This document shows, piece by piece, positions 48,101 to 59,325 of a DNA stretch of 64,000 nt. The position numbers were made by a program, and so were the translations under genes. Position 1 is the first letter of the stretch. Each line of letters starts with the position of its first letter. The DNA comes from Antedon mediterranea. Taxonomy: Eukaryota; Echinodermata; Crinoidea; Comatulida; Antedonidae. Location: the NCBI RefSeq assembly GCF_964355755.1, contig NC_092675.1, positions 30,466,912 through 30,530,911 on the forward strand, in the 5' to 3' direction. The notes under the pieces are model-generated. The model did not search any database, had not been told where the DNA came from, and worked only from the letters and a program-made list of their open reading frames with translations.

Positions 48101-51100
48101 TTGTCATTATCTCAGTCGCTTGATCAGGAGCTTTTATAAGAAATAAAGGAGAAACTATTATTAATAATCGTAACTTACAGACATAATTTATATCACATTT
48201 CCTCTGACCACATTCCTGCAAATCCTATGACAAGTAGACAGAATGCGATATTTCTAAAAGACCAGTTGAACTAAAGTAAGATCATATTTCTTCTGCACAA
48301 GTTATTTTAGAATCAAAACACACTATGAATTAATAGTTGCACTTATAGTAATGCACACAGATATGATAATAACCTACAGAAATAGGAATATAGACTAGTA
48401 AACTGTGATATAGTGTATATGCTCTACTTTGTATTTAAATTATCATCAATCATGTGACGAAAGATGTATTCTATGGAACATATTAACACTACTTAGTAAT
48501 ATATTGTTAATAAAAGTACAGTATTCATTTTTTGCCTACCACTTTCTTCTGTTTGTACTGTATGTTCATCTGATGCTGCTCCAGCTACGTCATTAGACAC
48601 CGCAGTAACTTGGATTCGATATCGAGAATACGCACTCAGATTTGATAAGATGTATGAAGCAGTTTGAACGGGACCTTTATTGATGACTTCATTACTAGTG
48701 TTATCACACATATCAAATTGTATTAGTTGATAAGTTACGTTATACATAACAGGACAGTTTCCATATGTCACTTCATTCCAAGATAAAGAAATATAATCGG
48801 GCCCAGAAATATCAGAAAGTCCATTAACTTTGCTTGGAACTAAGAAATACATAACAATTATAATGTTAGTAAAACAATGCCAAACTTCCGATATTATATT
48901 CAACGATTGTAAAGTCTACCGTAGATTAATATATTACAGTATATAACAGAAATAAAGAAATAGAAAATAATACAATAAATTGCAAAAATCTCTTGGATGC
49001 TAAATATAAAGATGCAACATATCAAGCTGTATATAATCATTAGGAGAAAGAACTTTTTTTTTCTCGTAGCGATAACGGCTTGACAGACATTTCGTTGGTC
49101 TTTATTAGGCAAATTGTCGTCACATATATCTCTACACAATTTGTGTTAGATTCTGACAAAACAATTAGATTAGATGTTATTAAAAACTAATAACAAACAA
49201 AATTGATAAACACACAGTGCAATCAAAAGGTCAATACTCAAAAAACTAGTTATGTTTAACCATAGAGATATTATAGTTCACTATAATATCTCTATGGTTT
49301 AACATTGTTTTACCAGTTTTAGTTGTTTCATTATTACTCCATGGTCCATTGAATCCAGCATTGTTCTCTATTTGTACTTTACATGTATACCACGTGCACG
49401 CTGTTAACCCGCCAATCGTAGCTGATGTAACATCACTAGCAGTGACAGTTATAGATTCTGAATCTGACTCACAATATACATCGTAATGAAAACTGTTGCA
49501 CTGTATTTTTTCTGTATCATTATCTATTTCCTGTAGAAAAAATCTATTTATGATTATAATTAAGATAATATAAGATAATAAGATTTATAAAGCGCGCTCC
49601 ACAAAGTGCTCAAGGCGCTCATAGTTATATTCAAAGAAGAAAATACAAAACACCAACCTGCCATGCAACTGTTAATGAAGAACTGGATGGATAAACTGCA
49701 ATAATATGTGGAGAAACCAATGGCTCTATAAAAAAAATTATTAAATTAAGAAAATATTCCCTCTTTTGCATTTGAGTGTAAAAATACAAAATAGCAAAAA
49801 TGTAAACTTAGGTTAATTATTCTAGTCACAATTATTGTTCTGTCAAAGGTTTCTATGCTTTTTTTCAGATAATGAATATGAATGGTTAATTGATGTTTAT
49901 CAATATATTGATCCATTGTTCTCACTTGAACATATCGTTGATTCTGTCACAACTTGACTGTCTGGTCCACAAACATCTTGTCCGCCGATGTTCTTACATA
50001 CACGAACTTTGACCTCAATCGTTCGATTTGGCGGTAACCCAGTAATTGTAAAGACGTCATCATTTGTTGTGATTGTTGTAAATGTTGATTCATCTTCACT
50101 TTTATATAACACTTGATAAGATGAAGCTGGTCCAGTTCCATAATCCTCACCAAAAGTCCAATCATACACGATAATCATATTGGTGGCTGTGACGTCAGTA
50201 CTATTAACTTGCTTGAATAAATACGGCAAAGCTAAGTCAAAAGAAAAAAAATATATTGCATTATACAAGAGCGTATCAAATTATTGATTGGTCAAAATCT
50301 CGAATAATTGGCAATTATTTAGGTTGTGTCCTTGTAGAGAGCGTGTTTGTTCTGTTTTGTAGGATATTTTGCAAATTTATTAATAACTAACCTATCTGGC
50401 AGTCGTTACCGCCCCATCCATCTTCACAGTTTCCACTATCACAGTAACCCGTATCTTTATCACATGATGATGACGTTTTACAATGGCAACTATACTGACA
50501 AAATTCACCAAACTGTCTATCGGGGCATGTCACATGATCTTAAGGAAAAAAACAGATAAAATACACACAAAAAATAAAAATAACAAAATACACCTTGTAA
50601 CACACGTCCACAATGAGATCCACAAGTGTTACTGTTCCATTTTTAATAATAATAACATTATAGAATAACGCATAACTACTAAATAAACATTTTAATTTAC
50701 CAAGACATTTATTTCCATCAAATCCATAGTTACATGTAGCTCCACTTCGACATCCTTTTTTGTAATCACAGTAATATGAACTGCAGTGGCATCCTTGATT
50801 ACAACCTGCGCCGTAGTTTGTCCCTGTACATGCTATTTTTGTGAAAAGTATACCAATTTGAACAGTTGGATTTTTTTTATTTATTATTTTATATTTTTTT
50901 CTGCAAAAAAGTTAGCTGAACGCGTTTTTTCAGGCCATTAATGTAACAGCTAATAAAATAACTTCTGTTTTTTTCTTTTTTTTTCTCATACGCATCCAAC
51001 AGCGAGTGAATCGTCAATTACAGGATGGATAAACTATTTAATACTTTATACTAAATCTCATTTAAGGCTTAGGAAGTGGAGTTCAAAGAGTCGTGAGTTA

Positions 51101-54100
51101 CAACCCTGGCACTAGGTCAGGATTGAATCCCGGACCTTAGGATTGGAAGGCAAGCACGTTAACCACCAAGCTACAGCTCTTAAATGTATTATTGGTAAAT
51201 AAAAGTACATTTCTTTCTTCTTGATATATGTTGATCCGTTTAAGATATTGCATGCTTGTAATTTGTTTTAATGTTGAGTGATTTTTAATAGCACTGTACT
51301 ACTGATACCTTCTGTGAATACTACATTGTGAAGAACTAGAAAAGATCGTTTAAACTTACCTTCATCACATGTATTACCATGGAATCCTGCCGCACACGCA
51401 CAGCCAACTGGATCTGGAGGACACAGTAAACTCTGACAAGGAGACGAGCAATAAATACTACATGACCGACCATAATACCTGGTACTACATCCTATAATAG
51501 AATCATTTTCAAAAATAACAAATGTAACAATTTGTTTTTTGTTTAATATAGTACGTTATATTATTTACAATTGCAACAAATTCCTAATATCATATCGTTT
51601 TATTATAATTAGGTGTATTATTTAATGTCAGTTATCCTGACTTTTCAATGCTCAAGTAATTTTGCAATTTTATATATTTTATTCGAACTTTATCTTTTAC
51701 TTCTTGTTTGTTTGACGATACTTGTGTAAGTGGGCTAAGCCTATATATTTTTTTCGTAAAATTACATTAACACATAATACGTATTTTGTCTTTTTGTGAA
51801 TCACAAACTAAAATGAAATATATGTAAACTTTAAACTTACTTTAGATTACAATTTTACTTTCTGTTCGGAAGTTTAGCCACATCATTAATGACTTTGCCT
51901 CGACTAGTACAGTAACCAAGCAGGACCTTAGACAGTTTGAGAAACTTAACAAGAAGGTCGCAAAAGCAGACGCGGATATCAATTTCTTAAAGAATTGCAA
52001 AACGTTCGGCGTTTTTCCCAGATTTATTACAATTAAATTAGAATAATTAATTCGTTTTAAAATCTACCTGTAATCAAAATAGAATACAGTAATTACCTTC
52101 TGAGCAGTCAACACCTTTAAATCCTGCTGGACAGATGCATAACCCAGTCACGTGGTCACATATTCCTCCATTATAACAAACTGGACAATCGCCATTACAC
52201 TCTGATCCATGTTTTCTTGTAGGACAACCTATTGATTATCAACTATTATTTATTGACAACAAAAGTATTGTCCAGATTTAGCCTTTTTTGGTTTTTAATT
52301 TTTTTAATGGATTTGTAAAAGGAAACACATGTTTATTTGCCAACTGTATTAAATAACGTATACGTAATAATTCACCTCTGACAATCAATCTCATGATTGC
52401 ATGTTTTCCGTTTCTATCTTTGTAACATTCGTATATTCCAGCATCACTTGTTCTGACATTGTTAATAGTCACTGTATTTTTACCATTGCCATGTGGTATG
52501 CTAATGTTGTTTAACTTCCATTTTAATTCTGACGTATTTATTGTGGTACTGACTTGTAAAGTCACGTGATCACCAATACTGGCTGTAATAGATCGTTGGA
52601 GTGGAGTGACGTCAGCTATGGATTAAATAATGTTTAAAACTTATATGTGCAGATTAAAGCATTCTGGAGAAACAATGGCAATATACGATTGTATGTGGTT
52701 ATTTAAAATGATTTACAATTATACTTATACTCTTGAGGTAATTTGTAATTATTTCTGTTACAGGTATAGGTGTGCAACCTACTTAATTAATTATTATTAT
52801 ATTACGATTCAACTACTAAATAACCAATCAATAAATGCTAAATGGAATAACTATGTATATATCTCACCAGTTTTAGACAATATTATAAAAGGTATGTGTT
52901 GAGATCTTGAATCTTTAGTTGCGGAGGCAAAGAAAGCACCGACCTTTTGAAGGCCTGAACCATCATCGATACTGACGATGAGGGCAGTACGGTCACTTCC
53001 AGTGTATTGTTCAACTGTTGATCCTGTAGGGAACATAGTACCAGAAGGTACAGGTGTGCTTCCACTTGTATAATCATCACTCCACATCACAGGTCTCCCA
53101 TACAACCCAGTTCCTGTGTCACTTTCTCTTCCAAGTATTATATCAGTAGTTATATCAGGAAAAGTGGTATAACCCCCAAACATGGTTGATTCTATCGTAG
53201 AATCAATTTCCACGGTTGGATCTGGACACATAACGGTTAGATCAAAGATTCCATCTAAAACCAATAATTAATTATTAGTGAATTATTTTATTAATTTTTT
53301 TGTAAAATGATGCTTAAATATTTTGTTCAAATTAAAGATAGAAATTATTAAATTATACATAATAGAAAAGTGGTTGCCGTCCCGTAACCTCATTACTACT
53401 CGTGATTCAGTGTTTTAATTTCTCTGAAGAAAGATGAAAGAATATTAGTAAATTATTTTATTGAAGTTGTTATAAAAGTAATACGTATGCGCAGAGACTA
53501 CCTATATGTTGGAATAGTAAAAACGTTAAAATAGTGTAACATTAGCGTATTCTATGTTATATACTTACCATGCATAGAACATCTAACACCAGCATCCTCA
53601 TTATGACCACAGTTGTGAATTCCAATACCATTTGATGGACATTGATTCAGACCAGTCTCTGTACCAACACATGCAACATTATCCAGCAAAATAGCACCAG
53701 ATCCCTGACCAAAATAGGCACCAGAAAACGCTTTACTAATGCCTGTGTACGACAAAGAATTGCAGACAACGGTTGCATCTTGAACACCCCACGAATCATC
53801 ACAGATTGTCCCCCATTTACCCTGGTAAAATATCTCGACACGACCCTCTAAAGCTGTGTTACCTCCAACGAGACGAACTGCAAGATATATTTAACACTTA
53901 AGTAATAAAACCTCAAGTAGTTAATAACATTGCCCATATTTACTTATACAAACAACTTAACATTCCTGCTTATTAGATTTTTAAGCGCGGATTGACGACA
54001 AACTAAATAGATTTTAATTCCTTCTTCTTCAGTAAGGTCTTGAATATTAGAAGATTGGTGTAAAGAAAAATGTACTACTACTTTAGTTATGTTTTCGTTA

Positions 54101-57100
54101 ATGGCGATTTGATGAAAATGAGCCATATCAAAACACAAATATCTATCATTATGTAGACATAATTACTGTTTTGATCTTAACTTCTAGCACACTTTCGATA
54201 AGTTATCAGTGACGTGTTCTGAGGGAAGTAAAACTTGCACTGGACACAACAATTTTTAACGTCTTGGAACAAATATTTGATTTTATCTGAATTATTAAAG
54301 AGAGAAGGCACATTCTGTATTGTATTGCACTCATATACATATATTGCATAATAAAAAACATGACGTGCCTAAACACATTACTCCTAAATACCTTTAGCAC
54401 AATTTGGACCAATTAAACAGTCTGTCCTATGGTAAATTAAGATAAACATTTCAACAAATCCTTACCCGCCATAGAACATCGAACACCAGCATCCTCAGTA
54501 TGACCGCAGTTATGAGTTCCGATATTCCTTGACTGACATTGATTCAGACCAGTCTCTGTGCCAACACATGCAACGTCATCCAGCAAAATGGCACCAGATC
54601 CCTGACCGAAATATGCACGAGAAAACGCTTCACTAATGCCTGTATACGACAAAGAATTGCAGACAACGGTGGCATCTTGAACACCCCACGAATCGTCACA
54701 GATTGTCCCCCATTTACCCTGGTAAAATATCTCGACACGACCCTCTAAAGCTGTGGTACCTCCAACAAGACGAACTGCAAGATAATATGCAACACTTATA
54801 GTACAATATCGCCCTTATTTACTTATACAAAACAACTCATTATCCTATTTCTAAGCTCTATAAATAATGTTTTAAACAAACAAAAAATCTTCAGTGTAAA
54901 TTATGAATATGCGTTATCACTATATTTATTTCAGTTGAATTAAAGCTATGGTAACGAAGAGAAGAGTGAAAATACCACGAATATAAAATTGGCCTATTCA
55001 TTATTAAGTTTCTCTCCTTATTATCTAGGTACGTCAAATTCTGACCAAACTTATCCAATTATGAATGTAAAAATGTTATTAGAAGCATCATCTATATTCA
55101 TATAATATCGCCCAAAAGTTGTTACTATCTGTGAAACCGAGCTTTTAATTTATCTTTATCCTATCGGCTATGTTAATTCTGTTTTTCACTAGGCGAAAAT
55201 TCGCGCGAATTGAAAACGTTGACTAATGCGTATGCGTATTCATATTATTATTGTTATTATTATTATTATTATTATTGGTATAGTATTTTGTGACGCGATA
55301 AATTGCGCAACTAATCAGAACTCATGAATGCTCGATCCATACAAATTATTCGCCTAGTGGAAAATTGTTGTAATTTGTTTAATCATTTTTGTTTTATTAT
55401 CATAACATGTGATGGTAATGTGAATTTATGATAACGCACCTGGAATTCCACATCGAACACCTGCGTCCTCGCTATGATTACAATTATGCTTCCCCCACAC
55501 GTTATGGTCACACGCCGCTAAATTAGTCTCTTGTCCACCACACTCAACTTCATCAAGATGTATTCTTCCACTGCCAGCTCCAAAAATCCCTCCCTTTGTA
55601 GCCTCTATTGCTTTACTGAAGCCAAGCTGCCGACAGACTACATCGGCGTCAAAGCGGTCCCAGTTGTCATCGCATACTGTTCCCCATTCTTTATAATAGT
55701 AGTATTCGATACGACCTTCAAATGAGTTTAAGCCGTCAACTAAACGAACTGTAATATAGAAATGTATTTTAATTTTATTAAAGAGATCCCCTGAATATCA
55801 GTTAACTCACTGGGCCGATATAAACTGGAAGGGTTACCCTCTTTAAAGATGGTTGAATTTTGTAAAAAATAAAAAATGTAAGAAATAATAATAAATAAAT
55901 TATTGTTGTCTATTTGTTTTTATTTATTTCGGCAATAAAGAAAATCATTACAATAAACAAAAACAAGAAATAATTTAATTTAATTAATCAGTGTTGAGAA
56001 CTCTTCTTAAGAATAAAACAATACAATATATACAATTACTTAAATATGAAATAAGAGAGATACATATAACTCATAAAAACAATTATTCAAATTAACAAGA
56101 ACATTATTATGAAAAGTTAACCTCGTGAAAGGAACATAGTATAAGTTGTTTTGAAGAAAGAACATTCTAATTCATACAATCTAAAGAAGAATATTGAAAA
56201 CAAACAGTAGAATTCCAAATGTGGTCTAAATTGATGTCACAGAATCTATTTTTAGTTAGGATTACCACCGTCAAGTCATTGGTTTTCTTTATTTCATGAA
56301 TCAAAATGTTTTCAACATCAATACTCCAAATACTATAATGAATTAAAAGCACAGTGCTGGGTTTCCAAGAATAAATATTTGTAAAACCAGTATTACCAAC
56401 CTATTGGCGTACAGTAAGCTCCGGCATCATTGTTGTGTCCGCACGATGACGTCAGAACACTATGGCCACATAGATCCAATCGTGACTCATTACCAGTACA
56501 TTGGACACTAGTGAAGTGGATCGGACCGACTCCTTGACCAAATTCAGATCCAGTCACGGCAGAAAGAGCATCCGGGTAGTCTAATTGGCGACAGACGACT
56601 TTTGCATCGTTCTGGTCCCACCCGTTATGGCAAACCGTACCCCATTGACCGTCCTTAAATACTTCAACACGACCCTCACTTTCTAGGTAGCCTCCTACCA
56701 ATCTAAGTGTAACTGGAGAGAAAAATTAAAATGCTTAAATACTAGCCAAGTAGCACATCATCAAGGAAGATTATTTCAATTTATTTCGATTTTATGATTC
56801 AGGAGGCTAGTAGATTATCGTAAATGCCTTCATCATTATCTCAGATTAAAATGAAAGACTGTTATATCTGTATCTTATAATAATTTAAATAAACATCAAA
56901 ATACGTGCACTACACTGTACACACTTTTCATGTGAAACAATAATCTTCAGACGTTATGTTTGGTTTTGAATAGTTTAACACTAGCCATATAATATAAAGA
57001 ACACAAATGCATTAGTTATGAAATAAATACAGTAGTATGATCTTACAATTTCTGCAAATCGCACCAGCATCTTCTTTGTGACTGCAACTATGCACATTCA

Positions 57101-57798
57101 AACCACGGTTGCCACAATCAAGGATATTGCTCTCTGATCCAGAACACGCTACCTGATCAAGCAGGATGGGTGAGGCAGCATTTCCAGGACCATATGCGGC
57201 ATAACTTGGAGCTCCAGTGGCTTTTACATATCCTAGCTGACGGCATACTACTGTCGCGTCCTGCATATCCCAACCATCGTCACAAATCGTTCCCCATTCG
57301 CCGTTATAATAGAGTTCAACGCGTCCCTCATTTTGGCTTGGACCACCAACGAGACGAATCTCTTAATGAACAAAAAAAAATGTGTTTTTTTTTAATTTTG
57401 GCATAATTTTATTTTATTTTTACTTATAAATATAGGGGAAGAGGATGAGGCAGGAAACAATATCCTTACATTATTATTATTATTTCTTTTCTCATATTTG
57501 TTTGATGGCCATCCCAAAATTAGTCGTTACGGCATTACGAAAATCTACCTGTCTTATTTTTATTTTAATAATACTAATAATTTAAACAAAAACAGCAAAA
57601 GTTTCTTTACAGGTACAGTTTACAGTGTTTTTATTTTTAAATGATAAATAAGTAATAAATAAATGAAATGTGGGTGTACCAATTCTAGGCTATGGCTGCT
57701 AGTTTTGAAATACAATGCAGATTAAACTTACCTGTTTTTACCGTATCAAGCATAACAATCATGAAAAAGATCACATAACTAATTCCTAATTGTGACAT
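38817..57798 (-). CDS. Gene C: SRCR/Tie-like-ectodomain receptor tyrosine phosphatase, complete
   Basis: Exons (high to low): 57732-57798, 57047-57361, 56401-56712, 55440-55748, 54466-54774, 53569-53877, 52868-53254, 52376-52615, 52097-52228, 51360-51491, 50701-50832, 50392-50538, 49926-50231, 49658-49725, 49314-49530, 48540-48839, 47843-48130, 47351-47571, 47053-47128, 46847-46919, 46338-46402, 45795-46039, 45543-45630, 45223-45296, 44848-44884, 44568-44662, 44319-44441, 43489-43634, 43010-43145, 42606-42755, 41933-42032, 41497-41570, 40992-41129, 40568-40690, 40278-40435, 39742-39877, 38817-38891. The total is 6,303 bp, i.e. 2,100 residues plus stop. Order: signal peptide, SRCR x5, unnamed domain, Ig, EGF x4, FN3 x5, transmembrane helix, PTP D1, D2. 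It has one copy of the signal-exon unit, so it may represent the pre-expansion 5' end. Confidence 0.9.
39054..39376 (+). mobile_element. tRNA-type SINE in last intron of gene C
   Basis: The head contains a polymerase III B box GGTTCGAATCC at 39,108-39,118. The body has CCTTAGGCAAGATACTTTAC and AGCGCTGATTACTAGCTGC-like blocks, and the tail is GTTCAGCACATTGAGAGC followed by an ATT-rich microsatellite. Gene B lacks it at the same spot, reading CAATTGTAAAG without interruption. Around it a local unit (GTAAAGTAAACGTAACATTA...) is present several times, so the host intron also expanded. Confidence 0.8.
42087..42497. mobile_element. About 0.4-kb insertion in gene C, absent from gene B
   Basis: Gene B reads ACATTATTTCTTATT straight through near 18,660, while gene C is interrupted here. 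The insert starts with a perfect hairpin (AGGTTATATGCAT-GAT-ATGCATATAACCT) and an ATTT microsatellite (42,136-42,177), then a CpG-containing stretch with GCGGTCTACGCGCG. A related fragment (TCATAAACGTCAGGTCATAT) lies in another C-specific insert at about 43,890-44,055. The class is unknown. Confidence 0.6.
42606..45630 (-). CDS. Gene C PTP domain D1 (active-type signature, WVD variant)
   Basis: Eight exons between 45,630 and 42,606 with the same lengths as in gene B. Motifs: [45 protein letters not shown] (Asp at 43,584-43,586), [13 protein letters not shown] (Cys codon 43,491-43,493) and [16 protein letters not shown]. Predicted catalytic domain of the receptor. Both B and C carry WVD, so the change is fixed in this branch and is not a sequencing error. 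Confidence 0.88.
44962..45162 (-). mobile_element. Decayed tRNA-type SINE in gene C D1 intron
   Basis: Positional and sequence equivalent of the copy at 20,957-21,155 in gene B, with the same blocks (AGCTAGTAATCAGCGCAAAG, ACACCTGGGTGGAG). Its presence in both genes dates the insertion before their duplication. Confidence 0.7.
45795..46919 (-). CDS. Gene C transmembrane and juxtamembrane exons
   Basis: Exon 46847-46919 encodes the membrane helix, starting [11 protein letters not shown]. Exon 46338-46402 encodes [20 protein letters not shown]. Exon 45795-46039 encodes the Pro/Lys-rich linker ([18 protein letters not shown]) and the D1 lead-in. It is nearly the same as gene B except for a few substitutions and one codon more in the linker. 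Confidence 0.85.
47053..50231 (-). CDS. Gene C five fibronectin III domains
   Basis: FN3-1 49926-50231, FN3-2 in two exons (49658-49725, 49314-49530), FN3-3 48540-48839, FN3-4 47843-48130, FN3-5 in two exons (47351-47571, 47053-47128). They correspond one to one with gene B in exon structure and phase. The two split domains are the ones missing from gene A. Confidence 0.88.
49258..49299. repeat. Perfect 20-bp-arm inverted repeat in FN3-2 intron edge of gene C
   Basis: Arms AACCATAGAGATATTATAGT (49,258-49,277) and its reverse complement (49,280-49,299) with a 2-base loop. It ends about 15 bp below the donor of exon 49314-49530, so in pre-mRNA the hairpin would form just after a 5' splice site. 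The gene B intron lacks it. Confidence 0.8.
49563..49622 (-). mobile_element. Short LINE/SINE 3' tail
   Basis: On the minus strand GCGCCTTGAGCACTTTGTGG followed by GCGCGCTTTATAAATC and a TTA-rich end: the same tail class as at 524-587. Only about 60 bp are left, inserted between the two exons of FN3-2 of gene C. Gene B lacks it. Confidence 0.6.
50392..52615 (-). CDS. Gene C Ig domain and four EGF domains (Tie-like module)
   Basis: Ig exon 52376-52615 ([17 protein letters not shown]). EGF exons 52097-52228, 51360-51491, 50701-50832 and 50392-50538. EGF2 carries [18 protein letters not shown]. The exon lengths (132, 132, 132, 147) and phase-1 borders match gene B except that EGF2 is 147 bp there. 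Introns hold a tRNA-like SINE and a + strand retroelement fragment. Confidence 0.87.
51070..51180 (-). mobile_element. tRNA-like SINE head in gene C intron
   Basis: On the minus strand TAGCTTGGTGGTTAACGTGC resembles a tRNA A box and GGGATTCAATCC a B box, about 25 bases apart. The cloverleaf is not intact, so this is a SINE head and not a tRNA gene. It lies between EGF2 and EGF3 of gene C. Confidence 0.55.
51861..52046 (+). mobile_element. Retroelement-like protein fragment, possibly Penelope-like N-terminus
   Basis: On the strand opposite to the genes an open frame of about 61 codons reads [12 protein letters not shown]... then [20 protein letters not shown], then [20 protein letters not shown] and a stop. 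The pattern, a lysine-rich helix followed by FLxxCxxxxxxPRF, resembles the start of Penelope-like and related retroelement polyproteins. That assignment is from memory of the pattern and is tentative. It lies in the intron between EGF1 and EGF2 of gene C. Confidence 0.4.
52868..53254 (-). CDS. Gene C unnamed ectodomain exon
   Basis: 129 codons, phase 1-1. It keeps [43 protein letters not shown] and HIPFIIL, and matches the gene A exon more closely than the gene B one. It occupies the position of Ig domain 1 of Tie receptors but lacks a Cys pair. No named domain is recognised. Confidence 0.55.
53569..57361 (-). CDS. Gene C SRCR array (five single-exon domains)
   Basis: Exon 57047-57361 is the [13 protein letters not shown] subtype, 56401-56712 the [12 protein letters not shown] subtype, 55440-55748 the [17 protein letters not shown] subtype. 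Exons 54466-54774 and 53569-53877 are two recent copies of the TGLNQCxSxxIGxHNCGH subtype, spaced 897 bp. Gene C therefore holds all four SRCR subtypes found in the cluster, whereas A and B each lack one. Confidence 0.9.
57732..57798 (-). CDS. Gene C first coding exon: signal peptide
   Basis: 67 bp encoding [20 protein letters not shown] then KT, ending phase 1 at CAG|GTAAG. It is homologous to the first exons of A and B but lacks the tandem array downstream. The start is the only Met with a hydrophobic core directly after it and agrees with the paralogues. Confidence 0.82.
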
Positions 57799-58375
57799 AA
57801 TGAGCTTTAACCGTCATCCAGTAATTGTTTTTGTTTATGTTTTTTCTCCAAAAAACAATATAATTTGTAAAAAGCTAGTCACTCTGAATCTAACTATTAC
57901 CGAGTAACATGAAACGCGGAAATGCAAACGATTTTACATTTTGTTGCGAAATACGCTCTAAACTATTAACAGGAATTAATATTTAAAAATGATGAAGTTT
58001 GATGAAGATTAGTAATTACATTATTAAGCAAACAACTAAACATTTCAACAATGACATTTACTCGTCGATTAAGGAAATAATTACATGAAATATCGTTAAA
58101 TCAATAATATAAGTGTTGGCCAATCAAAGTGTGCTCATTACTTCATGTCAATTTTTAGACTGAATGTATTGACAAAACTGACAATTGACAGATCATGTTT
58201 TATCGTAACAGAGATATTGTCCCAAGATAAAAGTCATACGATATGACCACTTAATGTACTGCTATTGAATTTAATTATTGCTGTGAGCTAAACATTGTAT
58301 ATTAACTAGATCTATAGTATTGTAATAGTCTGCTGTAACTATACTGTGGAGTAGCTTTGCGTCAGGGTGTTGAGT

Positions 58376-58508
58376 CAGATATTTTGCCATACCATGAGGT
58401 AATTTGTACTTTATACTAAGTACATTGAGAACACTTTTCACAGGTGGGACTATTCTCAATGTACTTACTATAAAGTACAAATTACGTCAGAATATGGCAA
58501 AACATCTG
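58376..58508. repeat. Long imperfect hairpin upstream of gene C
   Basis: Arms 58,376-58,431 and 58,453-58,508 (56 bp each) are near-perfect reverse complements. The inner 33 bp have a single mismatch (GTAATTTGTACTTTATACTA against its partner) and the loop is 21 bases. It is MITE-like in size; an RNA from it would form a long stem. Confidence 0.75.
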
Positions 58509-58619
58509 AATAGATATTTAGTATATTAAATATTTGTTTATATTTTATTTATTCATTATGTCGATCAAATGGATCACACAAGGATAAAAACACAGAAATG
58601 TACAACAAAACAACTTATT

Positions 58620-58702
58620 CGTCGTCGTCGTCGTCGTCATCATTATCATTATCATTATCATTATCATTATCATTATCATTATCATTATCATTATCATTAT
58701 CA
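58620..58702. repeat. Compound microsatellite (GTC)n then (ATTATC)n
   Basis: Six to seven GTC units are followed by about ten CATTAT hexamers. It yields open frames (poly-Asp or Ser/Leu) in several directions that should not be taken as genes. Confidence 0.9.
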
Positions 58703-59325
58703 AACAACAATATTAAACCAAGCAAACTAGACGGCACTCCGAGAGTGCATACGCTACCTCCGTCTAGGCTTACTGTAAAAATTGTCCTACATAAAACAAT
58801 CTCCATCGGAACCCTTTTTTATTGTGTTTTGTAAATTAATTATACTTGGATGTGAGTTTGGTGTAATGGGTAACCATCTAGATTTATATTTCCAAAACAT
58901 ACAAATAAACCATGGCGTTATAGTGCATAAACCTATGATACCTTAAAACATCTAGATGGTCTAAAGTATGTTTCTGTTTTAAGATGTGTGATACCAACAC
59001 TAAACCCAGCCTAACTACACTCGAGAAAACCCAAGATTCAAAAGCCTACACAGAATCTTTGAAACGTATAACGGAACTTAAGTACTTTAGATTAAGGTAA
59101 CCTTAAACTAATAATTTAATTCTTTTAAACAAATTTTCTGGTAATATATCAATGTCTTTTTATTATGTATGACCTACCATGTTTGTACCAGGTAAGGCTA
59201 TATTTTCTTAACGGTGGTAGTTATGAAACCATATATATGATTTATTTTTTATAAACTGATTATGACTAAAACCAAAATATCTTGCTCATTTAACACCATG
59301 AGCCAAGTATTTTCATTGGCCAATG

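Larger units (their letters stand above)
57799..59325. promoter_or_regulatory. Intergenic region between genes D and C; presumed 5' flank of C
   Basis: About 1.5 kb. It contains the 3' side of gene D (AATAAA on the minus strand at about 59,241-59,246, a plausible polyadenylation signal 80 bp past the stop), a microsatellite, a long imperfect hairpin and the presumed promoter of gene C. It does not resemble the duplicated flanks of A and B strongly. No core promoter motif is convincing. Confidence 0.5.

Noticed and set aside
51070-51180. tRNA gene
   Set aside because: A- and B-box-like sequences are present but the acceptor stem and anticodon arm do not fold; it is a SINE head. The same applies to the B-box at 39,108-39,118.
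58598-58834. Poly-Ser/Leu and poly-Asp/Asn frames
   Set aside because: They come from the GTC and ATTATC microsatellite.
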